Origin: Polyangiaceae bacterium
GTDB lineage: Bacteria; Myxococcota_A; Polyangia; Polyangiales; Polyangiaceae
DNA length: 10,185 bases
NCBI GenBank assembly: GCA_025934595.1
Contig: JAICXU010000052.1
Location: forward strand, 1-10,185
Direction of reading: 5' to 3'
Shown here: positions 5,814 through 10,185 of the stretch, piece after piece
Position numbering within the stretch: position 1 is the first letter of the stretch
Layout of the letters: each line of letters starts with the position of its first letter
The notes under the pieces: model-generated
The model's input: only the letters and a program-made list of their open reading frames with translations
What the model was told of the DNA's origin: nothing
Databases searched by the model: none
Program-made: the position numbers and the translations under genes

Positions 5814-6557
5814 ATGGCCGCGCCGAAAATTCTTCCGCCCCGTCCGATGCAAGCTCGATCCGCTGCAGCGCGTATGTCATGGCCGGCCACGTCGCCGCCG
5901 GCGACGCGAGGGGCGCCGCGTGCGATCGGGAGAGTCGCCGTCGCGAAGATTCCTGCGCCGCCCCTGCCGTCGGTGCGCATCGAGATTCGTGAAGCGGACA
6001 TCGAGACAATCGAAGAAAGGCGCGTCGATCCGATCGACGTCCTCTTCGACGTGATGGAAGATCTCGAAGCCGCGGAGACGGCGGTGGAGGCGGGCGCGGT
6101 TTGCCTCGCGTCGCTCGTGCGCGCCATTCCTTCACGCGGCGGCATCGTGCATCTCTACGACGGTGTTGCGCACGATCTCGTGGCCGTCTATGCGATCGGT
6201 CGAAGATCCGAGCGTCTGATTCTGACGCGCGTCGATGAATCGGATTTGCTGATCGGCGCCGCGCTCCGCAAGCACGAGCCGATGGTCATGAGCTACGGAA
6301 AAGGCGGAACGGCGCCACGTCCCCTCGACCGCCATTTCTTGCTCGACGCGAAGAAGGACGTGATCGTGTGCCCGATCCTCGACGGCTCGCGATTCCTCGG
6401 CGCGCTCGAGCTCGTCGATTCGAAGCGATCGGAGGGTTTCGACAAAGCGTCCGAGCACGCGATGCAGTACGTCGCCGATCGCTACGCAGGATTTTTGGCG
6501 GAGCACGGCATCGTGCTGAACAACGTCGTGCCGCCGCCGTCGGGCTTCATTCGCTGA
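5814..6557 (+). CDS. GAF-domain protein
   Basis: The product has 247 residues. Residues 1-52 are Pro/Ala/Arg-rich and probably disordered. From about 74 to 230 the pattern is that of a GAF domain: a helix 'DPIDVLFDVMEDLEAAETAV' (72-91), strands 'GGIVHLYD' (109-116) and 'LVAVYAIG' (122-129), a connecting helix, then 'DVIVCPILDGSRFLGALELVDSK' (182-204, central beta hairpin), and a last helix to about 230. GAF domains sense small ligands or mediate protein contacts; no output domain is attached, so it may act as a stand-alone sensor or adaptor. ATG 5814 has GAAG 6 bases upstream and is preferred over an in-frame ATG at 5790, which lacks a spaced binding site. The gene diverges from holB and converges, 16 bases apart, with the NtrC-type regulator. 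A functional link with that regulator is possible but unproven. Confidence 0.82.
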   Translation: MAAPKILPPRPMQARSAAARMSWPATSPPATRGAPRAIGRVAVAKIPAPPLPSVRIEIREADIETIEERRVDPIDVLFDVMEDLEAAETAVEAGAVCLASLVRAIPSRGGIVHLYDGVAHDLVAVYAIGRRSERLILTRVDESDLLIGAALRKHEPMVMSYGKGGTAPRPLDRHFLLDAKKDVIVCPILDGSRFLGALELVDSKRSEGFDKASEHAMQYVADRYAGFLAEHGIVLNNVVPPPSGFIR

Positions 6558-6573
6558 GCGCCGGCGGTCTCCT

Positions 6574-8046
6574 TCAACGATCTTCCGCTTCGACCTTCGC
6601 GAGCTCTTTGTCGACGTCGGCTTCGTTGAGCTTGCCTGCAGCCGCCGCGCGCTCGCGAGCGAACATGCGATTGAGCGTGCGGCGATCGATGCCGAGCACC
6701 TCGGCGGCTCGCGTTTTGTTTCCGCCGGTGCGGGAGAGGACGCGATCGATGTAGCGTCGATCGAGCACGGCGAGCGTCGGCCAATCTTCCGCCAACCCGC
6801 CCGGCCCGTTCGACGAGCGCGTTTGCCAATTCGTGGCGACCTCGGGTGGGAGATCTTGCGGCGTGACGACGCCTTCGCGCGCGAGAAGCGTGGCGCGTTC
6901 CATCGCATGCGCGAGCTCGCGCACGTTTCCCGGGAAATCGTAGCTCGCGAGCGCCTCGAGGACCTCCGGCGCGACACGAGGAACCGGACGACCGAGACGC
7001 TCGGCATGCCGCGCGAGAAAGTGACGAACGAGCAGCGCGATGTCGCCTTTTCGATCGCGCAGCGGCGGGACGCGCACGGTGACGACCTGCAAGCGATAGA
7101 GGAGATCCTCGCGGAAGCGACCGGCGTGCGCCTCCGTTTTCAGATCGCGGTTCGTCGCGGCGACGACGCGGACGTCGACCTTGATCGTGTCCGACGCGCC
7201 GACGCGGCGAATCTCGCCCTCTTGCAAGACGCGGAGGAGCTGCACCTGCATCTTCGCCGAGATCTCGCCGATCTCGTCGAGGAGCAGCGTGCCGCCGTTC
7301 GCCTCTTCGAAGAGGCCGCGCTTCGTCGCGTTCGCGCCAGTAAATGAGCCTTTTTCGTGCCCGAAGAGCTCGCTCTCGAGGATCGACTCCGGCAGCGCGG
7401 CGCAGTTCACGGCGACGAACGGCTTCTGCGCGCGTGGGCTCTTCGCGTGAATCGCGCGGGCGACGAGCTCCTTGCCGGTCCCGCTCTCGCCGACGATGAG
7501 CACGGTGGACGTCGTCGGAGCCACCTGCGCCACCGTCTTGTAAACCTCGATCATCGAAGGGGCGGCGCCCACGATCTTCGCGCCGTCGGCGATCGGCGAG
7601 GCTTCTTTTTGCCCTTCCGGCGAAGCGGCGAGCCGCTTTCGCGCGACCGCTTCCGCGACCATTTGCTTGAGGAGCATCGGCTCGATCGGCTTCGGGATGT
7701 ACTCGTAGGCACCGGACGAAACGGCGTTCATGGCACCTTCGACGTCCGCGAAGGCGGTCATCAAAATGACCGGGACCGTTTTGTTCTCCGCGCGCACCTT
7801 CGCGAGGACATCGTGTCCGCTCGTGTTGTTCGCGAGGTGGATGTCCGTGAGCACGAGGTCGTACGTCCCGAGGCGATGGGCCGGGGGCAGCTGGTCAGCG
7901 CGCTCGAGCAGATCGACCTTGTAACCCTCGGTCCGGAGCACCCGAGCGAGGAGCGAAGCGAGCGTTTCGTCGTCCTCGAAAAGGAGAATTTGACCCTTGA
8001 TGCCGGGTTCCACGGGAGCGCCTTTCACTGCCTGCGTATCGACCAC
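6574..8046 (-). CDS. NtrC-family sigma-54-dependent response regulator
   Basis: The product has 490 residues in three domains. The receiver (18-138) has acidic residues 24-26, phospho-acceptor Asp68 in 'LVLTDIHL', Thr97 and Lys119. The AAA+ domain (about 155-395) has Walker A 'GESGTGKE' (186-193), a sigma-54 contact loop 'GSFTGA' (234-239, Ser instead of the usual Ala), Walker B 'GGTLLLDEIG' (251-260) and 'GNVREL' (373-378). The Fis-type helix-turn-helix (428-465) contains 'NKTRAAEVLGIDRRTLNR'. All parts of an active enhancer-binding activator are present, so after phosphorylation it should open sigma-54 promoters. No histidine kinase gene is in the window. GTG 8046 is chosen because GAGG stands 5 bases upstream and the receiver starts soon after. 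GTG 8136 (520 residues), also with GAGG 5 bases upstream, is possible. An ATG at 8190 would overlap the divergent gene and is unlikely. The C-terminal tail (466-490) is charged. Confidence 0.92.
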   Translation of the reverse strand: MVDTQAVKGAPVEPGIKGQILLFEDDETLASLLARVLRTEGYKVDLLERADQLPPAHRLGTYDLVLTDIHLANNTSGHDVLAKVRAENKTVPVILMTAFADVEGAMNAVSSGAYEYIPKPIEPMLLKQMVAEAVARKRLAASPEGQKEASPIADGAKIVGAAPSMIEVYKTVAQVAPTTSTVLIVGESGTGKELVARAIHAKSPRAQKPFVAVNCAALPESILESELFGHEKGSFTGANATKRGLFEEANGGTLLLDEIGEISAKMQVQLLRVLQEGEIRRVGASDTIKVDVRVVAATNRDLKTEAHAGRFREDLLYRLQVVTVRVPPLRDRKGDIALLVRHFLARHAERLGRPVPRVAPEVLEALASYDFPGNVRELAHAMERATLLAREGVVTPQDLPPEVATNWQTRSSNGPGGLAEDWPTLAVLDRRYIDRVLSRTGGNKTRAAEVLGIDRRTLNRMFARERAAAAGKLNEADVDKELAKVEAEDR

Positions 8047-8051
8047 GTTTG

Positions 8052-8055
8052 CCTC
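8052..8055 (-). promoter_or_regulatory. ribosome binding site for the regulator start at 8046
   Basis: On the minus strand GAGG lies 5 bases before the GTG at 8046. Its GAG also belongs to the 3' arm of a small 5-bp hairpin (8053-8057 with 8063-8067), which might partly mask it. A similar GAGG precedes GTG 8136, so the start is not settled. Confidence 0.45.
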
Positions 8056-8170
8056 GCTCGGCGCGAGACGATTCGTCCCGGCCCCTTTGGGTTGTCCCCG
8101 ACTTACCGCGCTTTTCTGAGTGTTTTCGGTGCCCACGGCCGCCTCATCGCAAGGGTTGCGCCACCCGGAA

Positions 8171-8662
8171 ATGATTCGCGAGCTCGGCAAAGACGGCTAT
8201 CACGGACCTGTGCTCGACCTCGTCCGATTGGCGGAGCATATCCACGGGCACCTCGGATGGATGTCCGTGGCCGTGTTGATTCATCCCGCAATCGTCCTTT
8301 GGCGGAAGCCTCGCGCGGATTGGGCGGTCGGGCTCGCCGTCGCGTTCGCGACGCTCGTCGGCGCGCTCGGCGTATGGCTTTACGGGCCGTACCGCGAGAA
8401 AATCAAGCAGTCGCTCTTCATCGCATCTCCGAAAATGGGCTTTTTCTTCGAGCGAAAAGAGCACTTGGCGTTCGGAGCGATCGCGCTCGCGTGGGTCGGC
8501 GCGCTCGCCTATTTCGCCGGGCGCGTGCCCTCCGCCGAGCTCGCGCCGTCGATGCGCGATTCGCTCCGGCAAGCCTCGCGCACGGCATTCACGGCCTCGG
8601 CGGCGCTAGCGCTCGCAGCCGCCGTCTTCGGAACCGTGGTCGCTACCTTCAAGTCGTTCTGA
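8171..8662 (+). CDS. four-helix membrane protein with histidines, unknown
   Basis: The product has 163 residues. Four hydrophobic segments are visible: about 28-44, 50-71, 98-117 and 139-159, with a charged cytoplasmic-type loop 'YREKIKQ' (74-80) between the second and third. Histidines cluster near the first helix (His23, His25, His27, His38) and at the start of the third (His98). Paired helix histidines in small four-helix membrane proteins often bind haem b or metal, so a cytochrome b-like role is a reasonable guess, but I cannot name a family. ATG 8171 is chosen as the first Met before the conserved-looking part; its binding site is poor, and in-frame GTG codons at 8120 and 8129 would add a short polar extension. 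The gene diverges from the NtrC-type regulator across 124 bases, so it is a candidate neighbour target of that regulator, although I see no sigma-54 promoter. Confidence 0.8.
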   Translation: MIRELGKDGYHGPVLDLVRLAEHIHGHLGWMSVAVLIHPAIVLWRKPRADWAVGLAVAFATLVGALGVWLYGPYREKIKQSLFIASPKMGFFFERKEHLAFGAIALAWVGALAYFAGRVPSAELAPSMRDSLRQASRTAFTASAALALAAAVFGTVVATFKSF

Positions 8663-8715
8663 AATTGGAGCTACGCGAAGCTACCGGTGGCGTAGTCGTG
8701 ATGAAAGCGCGCGTC

Positions 8716-8740
8716 GCGTCGTTGCAATGATCGACGACGC
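8716..8740 (+). terminator. hairpin in the 170-base gap, possible weak terminator
   Basis: GCGTCGT (8716-8722) pairs perfectly with ACGACGC (8734-8740). The stem can extend inward by a T:G and a G:C pair, leaving a 7-base loop. It is 53 bases after the stop of the membrane-protein gene. A T-containing stretch (8746-8753) follows, but not directly, so it is not a classic intrinsic terminator. Apart from this, a smaller hairpin (8671-8695) and a start-like ATG at 8727 in an unconvincing frame, I see nothing in the gap 8663-8832. Confidence 0.25.
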
Positions 8741-8832
8741 ACTCGATTTGTTTCGCGCGAAAGCGAAGAGACGCGGTCGACGTAAAGACGGCGATGCGTT
8801 CGTTCCGGCGACCTTGCAGCGAGATAGCCCTG

Positions 8833-10185
8833 ATGGCAGTACGTCGGCGGCCGGTCATGCTCCGAGATCCGTTGGCACGTCTGGGCGTCGTCTTGTCGTT
8901 CGCGGTAATCGTGGGCGCTTGCTCCGACAGCGGCGAGCCCGATTTTCCGATGACGGCGAGCCCGTCCCACGCATCGATGTTCGGAGCGATCGATCTCGAT
9001 CTCCAAGGAGACTTCTCGCATCTCGGCGCGATTCACGGCGTGACGGTGAATGGAATCGTCGCGCTCGACGTTCGCGCGACTCCGACTCACGTGACCGTGC
9101 GTTTGCAGGGCTCTCCCGCTGCCGGGCATGCAACGATCACCGTGACCGGCGATGGCGGCATCGTCCGCAACGAGTCGGCGTTCGCGTACGACCTTCCCGC
9201 GGGCGGCGCTCCGATGAAATGGGCGGCCTTCGGCGCGAGCCTGACCCAAGGCTTCGAATCGGCCGGTCTCAGCGCGCACAGCGAGACGATGAGCTTCGGC
9301 GCACAAGTGGCGAACGCCGCCGGCGCTTTTCTCGGTCCGCCGCTCGTCGTCGACAATTTCGTTCCGCCGCTCCTACCGAGCGCGTTCGTCAGCGACTGCA
9401 ACACGACATTCGACGTGAGCACGGTCGCCGGCACCATCTTGCAAAGCATCACCGATCCGTCGACGAGTCAGATCGACTACCGGCGCGCGCGGCTCGATTC
9501 TACGCTCGTCACGCGCAACTTCGCAGTGGGCGGCGCTAACCTCTCTGACATTCTCTCGCCCGCGACGGGCGGGCCGAACTTCATCGAACGCGTCGTCGAG
9601 CTCCCCGACGGCGATCCACTGCGGCTCGCGGCGCCGCTCACGCTCTCGCAGATCGATCGTCTCGTGCAGTTCGATCCCGACGTCGCCGTGTCTCTCGATC
9701 TGCTCGCGAACGACAGCGACTCCGCGGTCACGCAGACCGACGACCTGCATCCCGAGATGATGACCGACCTCACCACGATCCAATCGGAGCTTGCGACGAT
9801 CGCGAGCCGTCTCGGTGCTCTTCACGGCGACTACTTCATTTCGAATCTGCTCGAGCTCGACGCGCTGCCGACCATCGCGGACTTGCGCGCGCAGCGCATC
9901 GCGGCGGGCACCGACACCGAGCAAAGCTTCGACGCGAAAGTGGCGGCCATATCGAGCGAGATCGACGCGTACAATGCGGCGCTCGGCGCGGCGGTCGCGC
10001 CGTATCCGAACCTGCACGTCGTCGACATGCGAACGTGGAGCGCGACCATCATCCGCGACGGCATCGTGGTGGGAGGCGAGCAGCTCACCGGAAAAAAATT
10101 CGGCGGTCTACTCAGCCTCGACCATCTTCATTTCACCGACACGGGCTATGCCCTTGCCGCCAATGCGTTCATCGACGCCATCAAC
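8833..10185 (+). CDS. SGNH/GDSL-type hydrolase lipoprotein, partial (right edge)
   Basis: 451 residues are visible and the frame is open to the window end; the end should be near, since block V normally lies close to the C-terminus. A signal peptide with an Arg-rich start ends at Val-Gly-Ala before Cys30, giving a lipoprotein. Residues 45-120 look like a beta domain. The hydrolase part follows: block I 'FGASLTQGF' (133-141) with nucleophile Ser136 and Ala in place of the Asp of GDSL; block II 'VGGANLSD' (232-239); block III 'LLANDSD' (290-296) with oxyanion Asn293 but no Gly; and block V Asp430-x-x-His433 before 'FTDTGYALAANAFIDAI'. Such enzymes cleave esters, often lipids or acetylated sugars; the substrate here cannot be read. 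ATG 8833 gives a better charged signal peptide; ATG 8857 is an equal alternative on ribosome-site grounds. The gene is probably transcribed on its own. Confidence 0.85.
   Translation, partial: MAVRRRPVMLRDPLARLGVVLSFAVIVGACSDSGEPDFPMTASPSHASMFGAIDLDLQGDFSHLGAIHGVTVNGIVALDVRATPTHVTVRLQGSPAAGHATITVTGDGGIVRNESAFAYDLPAGGAPMKWAAFGASLTQGFESAGLSAHSETMSFGAQVANAAGAFLGPPLVVDNFVPPLLPSAFVSDCNTTFDVSTVAGTILQSITDPSTSQIDYRRARLDSTLVTRNFAVGGANLSDILSPATGGPNFIERVVELPDGDPLRLAAPLTLSQIDRLVQFDPDVAVSLDLLANDSDSAVTQTDDLHPEMMTDLTTIQSELATIASRLGALHGDYFISNLLELDALPTIADLRAQRIAAGTDTEQSFDAKVAAISSEIDAYNAALGAAVAPYPNLHVVDMRTWSATIIRDGIVVGGEQLTGKKFGGLLSLDHLHFTDTGYALAANAFIDAIN

Noticed and set aside
5722..6135. Long minus-strand open frame continuing upstream of the HolB start
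   Set aside because: The residues are Arg/Pro-rich and low in complexity, lie antisense to the GAF gene, and have no counterpart in the known start of delta prime. HolB length fits the start at 5721.
8148..8160. CGCAA-GGG-TTGCG dyad before the membrane-protein gene
   Set aside because: Five-base arms are expected by chance in a region of this length, so I do not call it an operator.
8047..8170. Search for a sigma-54 promoter (GG-N10-GC type) between the divergent regulator and membrane-protein genes
   Set aside because: No convincing TGGCAC-N5-TTGC-like match seen on either strand.
8671..8695. Inverted repeat CTACGC/GCGTAG just after the membrane-protein gene
   Set aside because: Only 6-bp arms, a 13-base loop and no T tract; too weak for a terminator call.
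8727..9539. Plus-strand frame starting MIDDALDLF in the gap before the hydrolase gene
   Set aside because: After the first residues it becomes very Arg-rich and overlaps the convincing SGNH frame, so it is a shadow. A short peptide cannot be excluded.

Overview
The window is G+C-rich chromosomal DNA, about two-thirds G+C by eye, with dense gene packing and third positions dominated by G and C. The organism is probably a member of the Myxococcota, perhaps Polyangia. This is an inference from the combination of lipoproteins with a Ser run straight after the lipidated Cys, a Gly/Asp-rich tether on a Cys-rich secreted protein, an NtrC-type regulator and the general codon style. No rRNA, tRNA, CRISPR array, insertion sequence or phage gene was seen. 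I recognise ten protein genes, two of them cut by the window edges.

Left part (1-2128): a c-type cytochrome lipoprotein gene (minus, runs off the left end) diverges from a small Cys-rich lipoprotein gene (plus). The latter converges on a LolB/DUF4292-like lipoprotein gene (minus). All three products carry lipoprotein signal peptides and should act in the cell envelope.

Centre-left (2162-4646): a tight plus-strand operon encodes an Rsm22/METTL17-type methyltransferase-fold ribosome assembly protein with four candidate Fe-S cysteines, thiamine-phosphate synthase (ThiE), and an unknown membrane-anchored protein. Both junctions are 4-base GTGA overlaps with good Shine-Dalgarno sequences, so the three genes are probably translationally coupled.

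Centre (4681-6557): holB (DNA polymerase III delta prime, minus) diverges from a GAF-domain protein gene (plus). A perfect inverted repeat with 9-bp arms abuts the proposed holB start codon and is the best regulatory candidate in the window.

Right part (6574-10185): an NtrC-family response regulator gene (minus) converges on the GAF gene. It diverges from a gene for a four-helix membrane protein containing several histidines. After a 170-base gap with two hairpins comes an SGNH/GDSL-type lipoprotein hydrolase gene that runs off the right edge. No histidine kinase gene is present, so the regulator looks like an orphan here.

I found no obvious multi-gene defence or mobile system. The points most worth a second look are the bacterial Rsm22-like protein and its coupled operon, the palindrome at holB, the divergent cytochrome and Cys-rich lipoprotein pair, the His-bearing four-helix membrane protein, and a strong excess of the palindromic words CGATCG and GAGCTC.
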